A program made the translations under genes and the position numbers. This document shows positions 9,255-18,269 of a DNA stretch of 64,000 bases, one piece after another (position 1 is the stretch's first letter; every line of letters starts with the position of its first letter). The notes beneath the pieces were generated by a model, which did not search any database, was not told where the DNA came from, and saw nothing but the letters and a program-made list of their open reading frames with translations. Source of the stretch: Flavobacterium psychrophilum (GTDB taxonomy: Bacteria; Bacteroidota; Bacteroidia; Flavobacteriales; Flavobacteriaceae); the NCBI GenBank assembly GCA_945879625.1, contig CAMCVA010000005.1, forward strand, positions 62,001 to 126,000, in the 5' to 3' direction.

Positions 9255-10844
9255 TTATTGCAGGTGTTTTCGAAGGGGTTTGATCCCGATTAAGAGCAGT
9301 AAAATAAATCCAATTCCTATGGCAAGTTTGGCCAAGTAATCGCCTTGTTGCACATAGAATGTCAATTTGTTATTGAGTTGAACAGTTCCTTTGAGTGCAA
9401 TTTTCTCCCCGTACTTACTTTGTTGTGTCACTTCTCCTTTTTGATTGATAAAAGCCGAGATTCCTGTATTGGCACTGCGGGCTACATCACGTCTGGTTTC
9501 GATGGCGCGCAATTGGGCAAAACTTAAATGCTGTTTATGTCCTTGCGTTTCGTGCCACCATGCATCGTTGGTAATGATGGCCAAAAACTGAGCACCATTG
9601 GTAACATACCCATTTACATAATTTCCATAAACCGATTCGTAGCAAATAATAGGAGCCACTTTTGTGCCGTCTTTGCTGCAAAATACAGTTCGATTTTCCT
9701 GGGTAGTTTTGGTAGATATGGTGCCACCCAAATCGAGCATAATATTGCCCAATAGCGGTTCTAATATGGGTTTGTAAGGCAAATTTTCGATGCCGACCAC
9801 CAATTTTGATTTATAATATTTTTGAATTTCGGGGCGGGCATCGACAAACAAGGCAGCGTTATAAAAATCGACCCATAATCCCGGCCGATAGGCATTTGTT
9901 GCTGGTTTTACAGCGGCCGGATCGGTTATAAACGTAAAAGTATCAATACCCCAAAGCAATTGAATACCCGGATGCTGCTGGATGAATTGCCGCATAAGCA
10001 TGGGGCTAGTAGATTGGTAAAATTGGTCGTAAGGAATCATTTCGGCTAAGACTGTTTCGGGGGCAATTACATAGTGGGTATTTTTGTCGCACAAGGGCGC
10101 AGCTAATTCCAGTAACTCTTGGGTGGTTTGGTAATTGGTGGAGTTGTATTTTTCGGTATACGGATCAACGTTGGGTTGCAAAAGAATCACCTCTTTCATC
10201 GCGCCTTTACTTTCATATTGGTAATAAATAGCCAAGGAAAGCCCTATTGGGATTAGAATGCCCATAGCCCAATACAAAGTGGTTGTTTTTTTGAGGGAAA
10301 AATTAGTTTTCGTAAGCTGATAAAACAACCAGGCATTGCACACCAATACCCACAAACTACCGCCAAAAGCTCCGGTATATTCATACCATTGAATCCATTT
10401 TGGATAGGTAGCAAAGGCATGACCCAAATTGAGCCACGGCCAGGAAAATTCCCATTCCAGGTGAAATTCCTCAAAGGCTAGCCAAAGGCACACCCATAAA
10501 AGTAAGCTGAACTTCGCGTCAATTCGTTTGGCCGCTTGGTGGTAGATCAAAAATAAAAAACTCATCAACAGGGCATTGACCAAAACGGCAAACCACATGC
10601 CAAAACTAGAGGCGTAATACAACCACCAAGTTGTGAGTGCATTCCACAATACAAAACTCAAGTAGGCTGCTGCAAAGATTTTTAGGGTTGAAGCTTTTGC
10701 AATTCGCAGTTGATGTTCAGCCCACAACAGGGGCAAGAATGCAAAAAATAGGAGTAAAGGAAATCCGTAAGTGGGCCAAGCGGCAGCTAATAAAAGTCCG
10801 GTTATCGCAGCCAATGAAAACGGATGTTGTAGCGCTTGTTTCAT
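9255..10844 (-). CDS. lnt: Apolipoprotein N-acyltransferase
   Basis: A 529-residue protein with about six N-terminal membrane helices (to about 210), a periplasmic nitrilase-like domain and a last helix near 505-522. The nitrilase triad is visible as Glu263 (APETV), Lys347 (in KSK) and Cys401 (ICYES). The enzyme N-acylates the diacylglyceryl-cysteine of lipoproteins, the last step before Lol sorting. This window encodes several predicted lipoproteins. It lies two bases after the PorV/PorQ-family gene on the same strand, so the two probably share a transcript. Confidence 0.92.
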   Translation of the reverse strand: MKQALQHPFSLAAITGLLLAAAWPTYGFPLLLFFAFLPLLWAEHQLRIAKASTLKIFAAAYLSFVLWNALTTWWLYYASSFGMWFAVLVNALLMSFLFLIYHQAAKRIDAKFSLLLWVCLWLAFEEFHLEWEFSWPWLNLGHAFATYPKWIQWYEYTGAFGGSLWVLVCNAWLFYQLTKTNFSLKKTTTLYWAMGILIPIGLSLAIYYQYESKGAMKEVILLQPNVDPYTEKYNSTNYQTTQELLELAAPLCDKNTHYVIAPETVLAEMIPYDQFYQSTSPMLMRQFIQQHPGIQLLWGIDTFTFITDPAAVKPATNAYRPGLWVDFYNAALFVDARPEIQKYYKSKLVVGIENLPYKPILEPLLGNIMLDLGGTISTKTTQENRTVFCSKDGTKVAPIICYESVYGNYVNGYVTNGAQFLAIITNDAWWHETQGHKQHLSFAQLRAIETRRDVARSANTGISAFINQKGEVTQQSKYGEKIALKGTVQLNNKLTFYVQQGDYLAKLAIGIGFILLLLIGIKPLRKHLQ

Positions 10845-10846
10845 CG

Positions 10847-11914
10847 TTATCGGAAACTACTCAAATCAATTTTTACCGAAAAAATATTGGAGTACAGGGC
10901 GGTGCTTTGGTTGCCCAAATCGGTAAGGGCATAATCAATTTGTATGCCTTTGTATTTAAATCCCAAACCAATATTGGGCTGAAAACTCATTTTGCTGCCG
11001 TTGTCTACTTGCGTCGATTTCTGAAAATTTCCAAAGCCCGTGCGCAAAAATACCACATCGGTATACCCAAATTCACACCCCAAGGCCGGTGCAATACTTA
11101 AACTGTTGCTGGCAATGAGGTCGTTGGTTTTGGTAAATTCCATATTGAAGTTGGCAGCGGTTACTAAGGTGTAGTCAGTATGAAAGTTGAATTTTCGTGC
11201 TATACCCAATTGGGCTTTTGGCAGGGTGATTTCTGTGCTTTCGGGCAATTCTTGATTTTGATTGGGAATAGAATTTTGCACAGCAGCATAGGCTTGTTCG
11301 TCGATGTTCCAAACGTTGTAGGTGGTGGTAATGTCGCGCAGCAACAAGCCAAATTCCCATTTTTTCTTTGTGTATTGCAGACCCAAGTCAAAACCAAACC
11401 CCCACGAATTGGCAAATTCCCCAATTACTCGGCGTATTATTTTGGCATTTGCACCATAGCGAACGTTATTGAGCTTGGATTTTCGGGCATACGAAAAATT
11501 AAATCCATAATCGGCAGTCGAAAATTTACTCACGCGGTTGTAGTCAATATTTCCTTGGTTGTCAATGAGTTGGGTAGTGTTCAAAATATCATCAACCCCA
11601 AATCGGATGGCCGAAAATCCCCAGGCACTTTCGCTATCTATCGGGCTGGCATAGGCGGCATAATCGTATTGTGCAATGTTGGCAAAATAACTGGCGTGCA
11701 TTAATCCCACTTGTTTGTCTTTGAGTTGAAGCAAACCTGCTGGGTTCCAATATCCGGCATTCACATCGGCGGTTTGGGCGGTCACCGCATTGGCCATTCC
11801 AAGAGCGGCTGCATCTACGCCAATGTTCATGAACTCATTTGAGTACTTGCGAACGGTTTGGCTCTGCATGGAAAGGCAGATAAATAAAATAGGAAAAAAA
11901 CGGAATGCGCTCAA
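10847..11914 (-). CDS. PorV/PorQ-family outer-membrane beta-barrel (PorV2-like)
   Basis: A 355-residue protein with a short signal peptide (about 1-18) and then alternating amphipathic strands typical of the FadL-like PorV/PorQ barrels. The opening NIGVDAAALGMANAVTA and NAGYWNPAGL are the diagnostic N-terminal hatch motifs of the family (UPF0164). PorV itself shuttles cargo from the T9SS translocon to attachment in Porphyromonas; paralogs such as this one are usually called PorV2 and their role is not settled. It is two bases upstream of lnt. The exact paralog is uncertain. Confidence 0.82.
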   Translation of the reverse strand: MSAFRFFPILFICLSMQSQTVRKYSNEFMNIGVDAAALGMANAVTAQTADVNAGYWNPAGLLQLKDKQVGLMHASYFANIAQYDYAAYASPIDSESAWGFSAIRFGVDDILNTTQLIDNQGNIDYNRVSKFSTADYGFNFSYARKSKLNNVRYGANAKIIRRVIGEFANSWGFGFDLGLQYTKKKWEFGLLLRDITTTYNVWNIDEQAYAAVQNSIPNQNQELPESTEITLPKAQLGIARKFNFHTDYTLVTAANFNMEFTKTNDLIASNSLSIAPALGCEFGYTDVVFLRTGFGNFQKSTQVDNGSKMSFQPNIGLGFKYKGIQIDYALTDLGNQSTALYSNIFSVKIDLSSFR

Positions 11915-11985
11915 GGTGTTTTGTTTTTACAAATATCAAATAAAAATCTTGAATAAAAAACGCCCAACTCTTTAACTTATTGTTT

Positions 11986-11993
11986 TAAATTTG
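11986..11993 (+). promoter_or_regulatory. -7 promoter element for pssA
   Basis: TAAATTTG matches TAnnTTTG exactly and lies 18 bases upstream of the pssA ATG. No convincing -33 TTG was found at 17-23 bases, so only the -7 box is called. Confidence 0.45.
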
Positions 11994-12011
11994 TGAATCA
12001 AAAAACAGCTG

Positions 12012-12737
12012 ATGCAGATCAAAAAACATATCCCCAACATTCTTACTTTACTTAATTTGTTTAGTGGCTGTGTTGCCCTTTTGTATGCCACACAAAGCAA
12101 TTTTACTGCCGCCTTTGGGTTGGTGTGTTTGGGTATATTTTTTGATTTTTTTGATGGATTTTTTGCCCGGTTATTTCAAGTAAGTAGTCCGTTGGGTTTG
12201 CAGTTGGATTCTTTGGCCGATATGGTAACCAGTGGAGTAGTGCCAGGGGTTGTGATGTACTACATGTTGGTCGAATCAGCAGGAAATTCAACTACACTAT
12301 TTGCGCAAATTATGCCCTATTTTGGATTTTTAATCACATTGGCATCTTGTTACCGCTTGGCCAATTTTAATCTGGATACCCGCCAAACCGATTCCTTTAT
12401 TGGTTTGCCCACACCAGCCAACGCCTTGTTTATTTTGAGTTTGCCTCTGGTAGCCATTCATTCAGATTCGTTGCTGGTCTTTGAATTGCTGATTAATCAT
12501 GCAGTTTTACTGCTTATTACGATTGTAAGTTCGTACATGCTTAACGCGGAAATTCCATTATTTGCCCTAAAAATAAAAGGATCAAATTTGAAGGCCTATA
12601 CATTGCAGTTGGGATTTGTAGTGTATTCGGTGCTGCTTTTGGTCTTTTTGCAAATTACCGCAGTGCCGCTCATTATTATCAGTTATGTACTTACTTCTGT
12701 AATTTACAACCGCTGGTTTGCCAAGCCGCTGATTTAA
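12012..12737 (+). CDS. pssA: CDP-diacylglycerol-serine O-phosphatidyltransferase
   Basis: A 241-residue integral membrane protein with about seven helices. The CDP-alcohol phosphotransferase motif D-G-x2-A-R-x8-G-x3-D-x3-D is seen as DGFFARLF, then LGLQLDSLADM (residues about 49-72). It makes phosphatidylserine, the precursor of phosphatidylethanolamine. Length and motif fit the PssA subtype better than PgsA. Its stop overlaps the stop of the convergent DUF5808 gene (12734-12737). Confidence 0.9.
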   Translation: MQIKKHIPNILTLLNLFSGCVALLYATQSNFTAAFGLVCLGIFFDFFDGFFARLFQVSSPLGLQLDSLADMVTSGVVPGVVMYYMLVESAGNSTTLFAQIMPYFGFLITLASCYRLANFNLDTRQTDSFIGLPTPANALFILSLPLVAIHSDSLLVFELLINHAVLLLITIVSSYMLNAEIPLFALKIKGSNLKAYTLQLGFVVYSVLLLVFLQITAVPLIIISYVLTSVIYNRWFAKPLI

Positions 12738-12952
12738 AGCGATTTCCTCTCGATCATTGCAATCACAAACACGAAAAACGCCATAAAAGCGAGTAAGGCC
12801 AATACCGATTTTGGATTGGCAAAATTGGTCGTGAAACCCATCCACGGATTTCGTTTGGGCGGAAACAAACGCTTGTCTTCTTTGTTGTAGTAAAAAATAC
12901 CCCAAATCCAATAGTCGTTATTGTCTTGCCAATCGTTATAGGGTTTACTCAT
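12734..12952 (-). CDS. Small DUF5808-like membrane protein
   Basis: A 72-residue protein. The N-terminal half (DYWIWGIFYYNKEDKRLF, PKRNPWMGFTTNFANP) matches the pattern of DUF5808, a short aromatic domain of unknown function. It is followed by one transmembrane helix at about 48-66. It lies 12 bases downstream of lptB on the same strand and probably shares its transcript. Its stop overlaps that of pssA on the other strand. No function is known. Confidence 0.75.
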   Translation of the reverse strand: MSKPYNDWQDNNDYWIWGIFYYNKEDKRLFPPKRNPWMGFTTNFANPKSVLALLAFMAFFVFVIAMIERKSL

Positions 12953-12964
12953 AACTGTGCAGAA

Positions 12965-13705
12965 TTAAAATTCTAGTTTCTTTTTACGCAACTCAAAGTT
13001 TTGTCCTAAATACACGCGACGTACCATTTCGTCTTCTACCAATTCTTCCGGAATTCCGGCTTTCAGGATACCACCTTCAAACATTAAATAGGTTTTGTCG
13101 GTAATGGCCAAGGTCTCTTGCACGTTGTGGTCGGTAATCAAGATGCCAATGTTTTTGTTTTTTAGTTGGGCCACAATGCGCTGAATGTCTTCTACCGCAA
13201 CCGGATCTACGCCAGCAAAGGGTTCGTCCAACAATATAAACTTAGGATCAGTAGCCAAGGCACGGGCAATCTCGGTTCGTCGGCGTTCGCCTCCAGAAAG
13301 TAAATCACCTCGGTTGGTGCGGATGTGTTGCAAACTAAATTCGTCAATCAAGGATTCCATTTTGGCAATTTGTGCTTCTTTGGATAAATTGGTGAGTTGC
13401 AATACACTTAGAATATTGTCTTCGATACTTAACTTGCGAAAAACAGAAGCTTCTTGGGCCAAATACCCAATCCCAGCTTGCGCTCGCTTGTACATCGGGT
13501 AATTTGTAATGTCTAAATCATCGAGGTAAATGTTGCCCGAATTGGGTTTTACCAAGCCCACAATCATATAAAACGAGGTGGTTTTCCCGGCACCATTTGG
13601 TCCCAATAAGCCCACGATTTCGCCTTGGTTTACTTCGACCGAAATGCCTTTCACTACGCTTCGTCCTTTGTAGGTTTTGATGAGATTTTCTGCTCTGAGT
13701 TTCAT
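12965..13705 (-). CDS. lptB: LPS export ABC transporter ATP-binding protein LptB
   Basis: A 246-residue ABC ATPase: Walker A GPNGAGKTT (about 34-42), signature LLSGGERRR, Walker B FILLDEPFAGVDP and the switch histidine in ITDHNV. The opening LRAENLIKTYKGRSVVKGIS and the GIGYLAQEASVFRKLS Q-loop are characteristic of LptB rather than amino-acid transporter ATPases. LptB with LptF/LptG extracts lipopolysaccharide from the inner membrane; those partners are not in this window. It has its own upstream promoter motif. Confidence 0.93.
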   Translation of the reverse strand: MKLRAENLIKTYKGRSVVKGISVEVNQGEIVGLLGPNGAGKTTSFYMIVGLVKPNSGNIYLDDLDITNYPMYKRAQAGIGYLAQEASVFRKLSIEDNILSVLQLTNLSKEAQIAKMESLIDEFSLQHIRTNRGDLLSGGERRRTEIARALATDPKFILLDEPFAGVDPVAVEDIQRIVAQLKNKNIGILITDHNVQETLAITDKTYLMFEGGILKAGIPEELVEDEMVRRVYLGQNFELRKKKLEF

Positions 13706-13746
13706 TAAATTATAAATTTTTGATGAATTGAAAATTGGGAACGGCC

Positions 13747-13779
13747 CAAATTTAATTTAAAATTAGCCAGTATATACAA
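13747..13779 (-). promoter_or_regulatory. Bacteroidetes-type promoter for lptB
   Basis: On the minus strand TTG (13777-13779) and TAAATTTG (13747-13754) are separated by 22 bases, matching TTG/TAnnTTTG. The -7 box is 41 bases upstream of the lptB ATG, inside the short gap after the CMD gene. Confidence 0.55.
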
Positions 13780-14121
13780 TCAATTCTCTAAGGCTTCCCA
13801 AAATTCGTAGGCTCGACGCAAATGAGGAACCACAATCGTACCGCCTACTAGGGTTGCAATGCCCAATGCTTCCATCACTTCGTCTTTACTCACGCCTGCT
13901 TTGTGTGCGGTCTCTAAATGGTATTTTACGCAGTCGTCGCAGCGCAGCACAGCCGAAGCAACGAGGCCCAATAATTCTTTGGTTTTCACATCCAAGGCTC
14001 CTGCTGCATAGGCATTGGTGTCGAGATTAAAAATTCGTTTGATTATCAGGTTGTTGTCTGCCAATAATTTGGCGTTCATCTTGGCGCGGTAATCGTTAAA
14101 ATCAGCAACTAAATCAGCCAT
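13780..14121 (-). CDS. Carboxymuconolactone decarboxylase-family (AhpD-like) protein
   Basis: A 113-residue all-helical protein. The CxxC and downstream histidine of the AhpD/CMD family are seen as RCDDCVKYHLETAHKAG at about residues 59-75. Family members act as small thiol peroxidases/reductases or decarboxylases; the CxxC points to redox activity. It overlaps the end of tatC by eight bases, so it is translated in the same operon. The link with Tat export or kdsD is not explained by any known pathway. Confidence 0.85.
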   Translation of the reverse strand: MADLVADFNDYRAKMNAKLLADNNLIIKRIFNLDTNAYAAGALDVKTKELLGLVASAVLRCDDCVKYHLETAHKAGVSKDEVMEALGIATLVGGTIVVPHLRRAYEFWEALEN

Positions 14122-14926
14122 TTTTTTCTTTTTTGTTTACCAATACGGCAATTAAAATACTTATTTCATATAATATCAAAAGCGGAATCGACACAATAAT
14201 TTGGCTCAAAATATCGGGTGGAGTAATGATAGCAGCCACGATTAAGATAATCACAATGGAGTAGCGGCGGTATTCGCGCAAGGTGGCTGCAGTAACCAAG
14301 CCAATTTTGGTGAGGAAATAAATGATGATGGGCAATTCAAAAATTAACCCACAAGAAATCACCGAAGTTTTTACCATGCTGATGTAGTTGTCCAGGTTGA
14401 ATTCGTTTTTGATGACACTGCTCACATTAAATCCACCAAAAAAGTTTACCGAGAGCGGCAGGATCAAATAATACCCAAACAAAACGCCCAAGAAAAAAAG
14501 CAGGGAAGAGACGAGGATAAACCAAACGGCGTATTTTTTTTCGTTTTTGTACAAGGCCGGACTGATGAATTTCCAGATTTCCCATAAGATGTAAGGGAAG
14601 CCCAAAATGAAACCGGCGGTAATGCAGGTCCACAAAAACACCGAAAATTGACCTCCCAAGCTCGTGCTTTGGATAATGAAAGGCATTTCGGTTACGCACA
14701 TGCCGCCATCGTCGGTGCCAAAATAATGGGTTAAATCACAAAATAAGCGGTAGGTGATGAAATCGGGATGAATGGGACCAAAAATCACGTCTTCAAAAAT
14801 AAAATCGATGATAAAATAAGATAAGCAAGACACAATTAGAACGGCGAGCGTCACACGGATGAGCAGCCAACGTAATTCTTCCAGGTGGTCTAAAAACGAC
14901 ATTTCACTCAGGCTTTTCTTCCCCAT
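14114..14926 (-). CDS. tatC: Sec-independent protein translocase subunit TatC
   Basis: A 270-residue protein with six predicted membrane helices. The N-terminus MSFLDHLEELRWLLIR is the conserved TatC cytoplasmic signal-recognition motif, and FELPIIIYFL with YRRYSIV are conserved later in the family. TatC binds twin-arginine signal peptides of folded proteins. An insertion around residues 55-85 (containing two cysteines) lengthens the first periplasmic loop relative to Escherichia coli; I believe this is common in Bacteroidetes. It starts two bases after the kdsD stop. Confidence 0.93.
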   Translation of the reverse strand: MGKKSLSEMSFLDHLEELRWLLIRVTLAVLIVSCLSYFIIDFIFEDVIFGPIHPDFITYRLFCDLTHYFGTDDGGMCVTEMPFIIQSTSLGGQFSVFLWTCITAGFILGFPYILWEIWKFISPALYKNEKKYAVWFILVSSLLFFLGVLFGYYLILPLSVNFFGGFNVSSVIKNEFNLDNYISMVKTSVISCGLIFELPIIIYFLTKIGLVTAATLREYRRYSIVIILIVAAIITPPDILSQIIVSIPLLILYEISILIAVLVNKKEKNG

Positions 14927-14927
14927 T

Positions 14928-15893
14928 TTAGATAATTCCTTCTTTTAAAATATCGTGTAAATGCAAGATGCCTTTGTATTCGTCTTGGTCAACCACCACC
15001 AATTGGGTGATTTTATAATCTTCCATCAAATTAAATGCTTCAATTACCCGAGCCGAAGTGCTAATTAATTTTGGATTTTGTGTCATGATGTCTCGGGCGG
15101 TGAGCTCAATAAAAGAGTCCCGTTCGTTGAGCATGCGTCGAATGTCTCCATCGGTGATGATTCCAATTACTTTTCCGTGCTCTATCACTGCAGTTACGCC
15201 TAGTCTTTTTTCTGAAATTTCAAAAATTACTTTTTTGATCGCAGCATCAGGAGCAACTGTTGGTTTGAGCGAATGTTCAATCATGTCGCTCACCCGAAGT
15301 AATAACTGCTTCCCAAGTGCGCCACCGGGATGGTATTTGGCAAAATCTGCTCCCGAAAATGCACGCATTTCCATGAGGCAAACTGCCAATGCATCTCCCA
15401 TAACCAGTTGCGCCGTAGTGCTGTTGGTGGGCGCCAAATTGTTGGGACAGGCTTCTTGCTCAACGGTGGTGTCCAAAATGTAATCGGAGCATTTGGCCAA
15501 AAACGAAGTACGATTGCCAGTCATGCCAATTAGGATATTTCCGTCGCGTTTAAGCAAGGGAACCAATACTTTAATTTCGGGGCTGTTGCCGCTTTTGGAG
15601 ATGCAAATAATCACATCGCCGGCTTGCACCATGCCCAAATCGCCGTGAATCGCCTCAGCGGCATGCAAAAATAAAGAAGGCGTTCCGGTAGAATTGAAGG
15701 TGGCCACCATTTTTTGGGCGATAATAGCGCTTTTTCCAATGCCAGTTACCACCAATCGACCGGTACATTTGTAGATGGATTGCGTAGCTTCAACAAATTG
15801 ATCGTCAATGTAATCGATTAATTTTTTGATGGATTCGCTTTCGGATAGAATGGCCTTTTTGGCAATTTCTCGGATATTTTGGTTTGTTATCAA
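14928..15893 (-). CDS. kdsD: D-arabinose 5-phosphate isomerase (KpsF/GutQ/KdsD family)
   Basis: A 321-residue protein if started at the TTG at 15893. An N-terminal SIS domain (VVTGIGKSAIIAQKM, STGTPSLFLHAAEAIHGDLGM, ISKSGNSPE) is followed by two CBS domains (about 205-321). It converts ribulose 5-phosphate to arabinose 5-phosphate, the first step toward Kdo for lipopolysaccharide. A longer frame reaches an ATG at 15974, but a consensus -7 promoter box lies inside that extension, and 321 residues is the usual family length; the TTG start is therefore preferred. It is followed closely by tatC. Confidence 0.87.
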   Translation of the reverse strand: MITNQNIREIAKKAILSESESIKKLIDYIDDQFVEATQSIYKCTGRLVVTGIGKSAIIAQKMVATFNSTGTPSLFLHAAEAIHGDLGMVQAGDVIICISKSGNSPEIKVLVPLLKRDGNILIGMTGNRTSFLAKCSDYILDTTVEQEACPNNLAPTNSTTAQLVMGDALAVCLMEMRAFSGADFAKYHPGGALGKQLLLRVSDMIEHSLKPTVAPDAAIKKVIFEISEKRLGVTAVIEHGKVIGIITDGDIRRMLNERDSFIELTARDIMTQNPKLISTSARVIEAFNLMEDYKITQLVVVDQDEYKGILHLHDILKEGII

Positions 15894-15947
15894 ATCAGAA
15901 TTGAATAATAGTTGTATGTGTAATAGAAAGTTGTATCTTAGGAGTTG

Positions 15948-15955
15948 CAAATTTA
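15948..15955 (-). promoter_or_regulatory. -7 promoter element for kdsD
   Basis: TAAATTTG on the minus strand matches TAnnTTTG and lies 54 bases upstream of the proposed TTG start and 22 bases from the divergent recQ ATG. No clear -33 box is seen, but TTAG occurs at about the right distance. Its position argues against translation starting at the ATG at 15974. Confidence 0.45.
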
Positions 15956-15977
15956 TACAAATTCCCATTATCATCTA

Positions 15978-18173
15978 ATGAATTTAAACGAAATTGACAT
16001 CCACAAGGAACTGAAAAAGTATTTTGGTTTTAGCCAATTTAAAGGGTTGCAAGAGCAGGTTATTCGGAGCATATTAGCCAAACAAAATACCTTTGTGATT
16101 ATGCCCACAGGCGGCGGAAAATCGCTTTGTTACCAATTGCCCGCTTTGTTGCAAGAAGGAACGGCAATTGTAGTTTCGCCACTTATAGCCTTAATGAAAA
16201 ATCAAGTGGATGCTATCCGAAGTTTGTCTTCTGAAAACGGAATTGCACACGTATTAAATTCCTCCTTAACCAAAACAGAAATTACCCAGGTAAAAAAAGA
16301 CATCACTTCAGGGTTAACTAAGTTGTTGTATGTGGCACCAGAGTCCCTCACCAAAGACGAATACGTGGCCTTTTTGCAAAAAGTAACCATTTCCTTTGTA
16401 GCCATTGACGAAGCGCATTGCATCTCCGAATGGGGACACGATTTCAGACCCGAATACCGGAACCTGAGGCAAATTATCAAACAATTGGGTGATGTGCCCA
16501 TCATCGGTTTAACCGCCACGGCCACCCCAAAAGTGCAGGAAGACATTCTCAAGAATCTTGACATGTCTAATGCTACAACCTTTAAAGCTTCCTTTAATCG
16601 TCCCAATTTATTCTACGAAGTACGCACCAAAACCAAAAATATCGAGTCGGATATTATTCGATTCATCAAACAACACAAAGGAAAATCGGGCATTATTTAT
16701 TGCTTGAGCCGCAAAAAAGTAGAGGCCATTGCCGAGGTTTTACAGGTAAACGGCATTAGCGCCATTCCCTATCACGCCGGGTTAGATGCCAAAACGCGGG
16801 CCAAGCACCAAGACATGTTCCTCATGGAAGATGTAGAAGTTGTGGTAGCCACCATCGCTTTTGGAATGGGTATTGACAAACCCGATGTGCGCTTTGTAAT
16901 TCACCACGATATTCCCAAATCCTTAGAAAGTTACTACCAAGAAACCGGACGTGCCGGACGCGATGGCGGAGAAGGCTATTGCTTGGCCTATTATTCGTAT
17001 AAAGACGTAGAAAAACTAGAAAAATTCATGTCGGGCAAACCAGTAGCCGAACAAGAAATTGGGTATGCCCTATTGCAAGAAGTAGTGGCCTATGCCGAAA
17101 CTTCGATCTCTAGACGCAAATTTTTACTGCATTATTTTGGCGAAGAATTTGACAGCGAAACCGGACATGGTGCCGATATGGACGACAACGTGCGCAACCC
17201 AAAATCTAAAGTCGAAGCCCAAAATCAGGTGGTAAAAGTGCTTGAAGTAGTGCGCGATACCAAAGAATTATATAAATCCAAAGAGGTAATTTACACCTTG
17301 ATTGGCCGAGTAAACGCCATGATTAAAGCCTATAAAACCGATACCCAATCGTTTTTTGGTTCGGGTTCAAATTTTGAAGAACGCTACTGGATGGCGCTCA
17401 TTCGTCAGGCATTGGTAGATGGTTTGCTCACTAAAGACATAGAAACATACGGTATATTGAAGGTCTCAGCAAAAGGATTGGCCTATATCAAAAATCCAAG
17501 TTCATTTATGATGTCTGAGGATCATGAATACAACGAGACCGAAGACGAAGCCATAGTTACCGCTGCCAAATCTACTGGCACTGCCGACGAAGCCTTGATG
17601 CGCATGCTGCGTGATTTGCGGAAAAAAGTAGCCAAAACCCTTGGCGTTCCTCCTTTTGTGGTTTTTCAAGATCCTTCGCTTGAGGACATGGCACTCAAGT
17701 ACCCAATTAGTCTAGATGAATTAATGAATACCCATGGAGTGGGTGAGGGCAAAGCCAAAAAATATGGTGCAGATTTCGTTACCCTTATTGCCCGTTACGT
17801 GGAAGACAACGACATTATTCGTCCCGATGATTTGGTCGTGAAATCAACCGGAGCCAATTCAACCAATAAACTATATATTATCCAAAACATTGACCGCAAA
17901 CTATCTTTAGACGATATTGCTTCGGCCAAAGGCATGAATATGGATACACTCATCAAAGAAATGGAGCAAATTGTCTTTTCAGGCACCAAGCTCAACATCA
18001 ATTACTGGATTGATGATTTACTAGATGAAGAGCAGCAAGAGGAAATTCACGATTATTTCATGGAATCGGAGACCGACAGCATCGAAGATGCACTCAAAGA
18101 ATTTGACGGCGAATACGATTTGGACGAATTGCGTTTTATGCGCATCAAATTCATCAGCGAAGTCGCGAATTAA
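15978..18173 (+). CDS. recQ: ATP-dependent DNA helicase RecQ (zinc-cysteine-free subtype)
   Basis: A 731-residue protein. Walker A TGGGKS at 44-49, DEAH at 144-147, the RecQ aromatic loop SEWGHDFRP at 150-158 and motif VI (QETGRAGRDGG) are intact. The RQC region follows, then an HRDC domain (about 535-610) and a C-terminal helix-turn-helix-like tail. RecQ unwinds 3'-5' in recombination and fork repair. In the RQC zinc site the first cysteine is Ser378 and the later cysteine cluster is replaced by GHGADMDDNV (396-405), so no zinc ribbon can form. The ATG at 15978 is used; upstream sequence is the divergent promoter region. Confidence 0.92.
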   Translation: MNLNEIDIHKELKKYFGFSQFKGLQEQVIRSILAKQNTFVIMPTGGGKSLCYQLPALLQEGTAIVVSPLIALMKNQVDAIRSLSSENGIAHVLNSSLTKTEITQVKKDITSGLTKLLYVAPESLTKDEYVAFLQKVTISFVAIDEAHCISEWGHDFRPEYRNLRQIIKQLGDVPIIGLTATATPKVQEDILKNLDMSNATTFKASFNRPNLFYEVRTKTKNIESDIIRFIKQHKGKSGIIYCLSRKKVEAIAEVLQVNGISAIPYHAGLDAKTRAKHQDMFLMEDVEVVVATIAFGMGIDKPDVRFVIHHDIPKSLESYYQETGRAGRDGGEGYCLAYYSYKDVEKLEKFMSGKPVAEQEIGYALLQEVVAYAETSISRRKFLLHYFGEEFDSETGHGADMDDNVRNPKSKVEAQNQVVKVLEVVRDTKELYKSKEVIYTLIGRVNAMIKAYKTDTQSFFGSGSNFEERYWMALIRQALVDGLLTKDIETYGILKVSAKGLAYIKNPSSFMMSEDHEYNETEDEAIVTAAKSTGTADEALMRMLRDLRKKVAKTLGVPPFVVFQDPSLEDMALKYPISLDELMNTHGVGEGKAKKYGADFVTLIARYVEDNDIIRPDDLVVKSTGANSTNKLYIIQNIDRKLSLDDIASAKGMNMDTLIKEMEQIVFSGTKLNINYWIDDLLDEEQQEEIHDYFMESETDSIEDALKEFDGEYDLDELRFMRIKFISEVAN

Positions 18174-18244
18174 TTGTTAGTTTTAAGTTTACGGTTTACA
18201 GCTAAACAATTGAATTGATTTGGTGTTTTTTATTTCAAAAATCA

Positions 18245-18260
18245 TCCCGAAGTTTCGGGA
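18245..18260. repeat. Short perfect palindrome (REP-like), TCCCGAA-GT-TTCGGGA
   Basis: Seven-base perfect inverted arms with a two-base loop, located between the ends of the convergent recQ and the 80-aa gene. Palindromes of this core (CCCGAA...TTCGGG) are scattered in Flavobacterium genomes, and a longer variant occurs here at 27893-27916. There is no T-run on either side, so a terminator role is doubtful. Confidence 0.5.
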
Positions 18261-18269
18261 CAACAATCG

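Noticed and set aside
10637..11101. Plus-strand open frame spanning the lnt/PorV-like junction
   Set aside because: It covers two real minus-strand genes and shows no protein features.
11180..11704. Plus-strand open frame of 174 codons opposite the PorV/PorQ gene
   Set aside because: It is the antisense shadow of a clear beta-barrel gene, with no recognisable motif.
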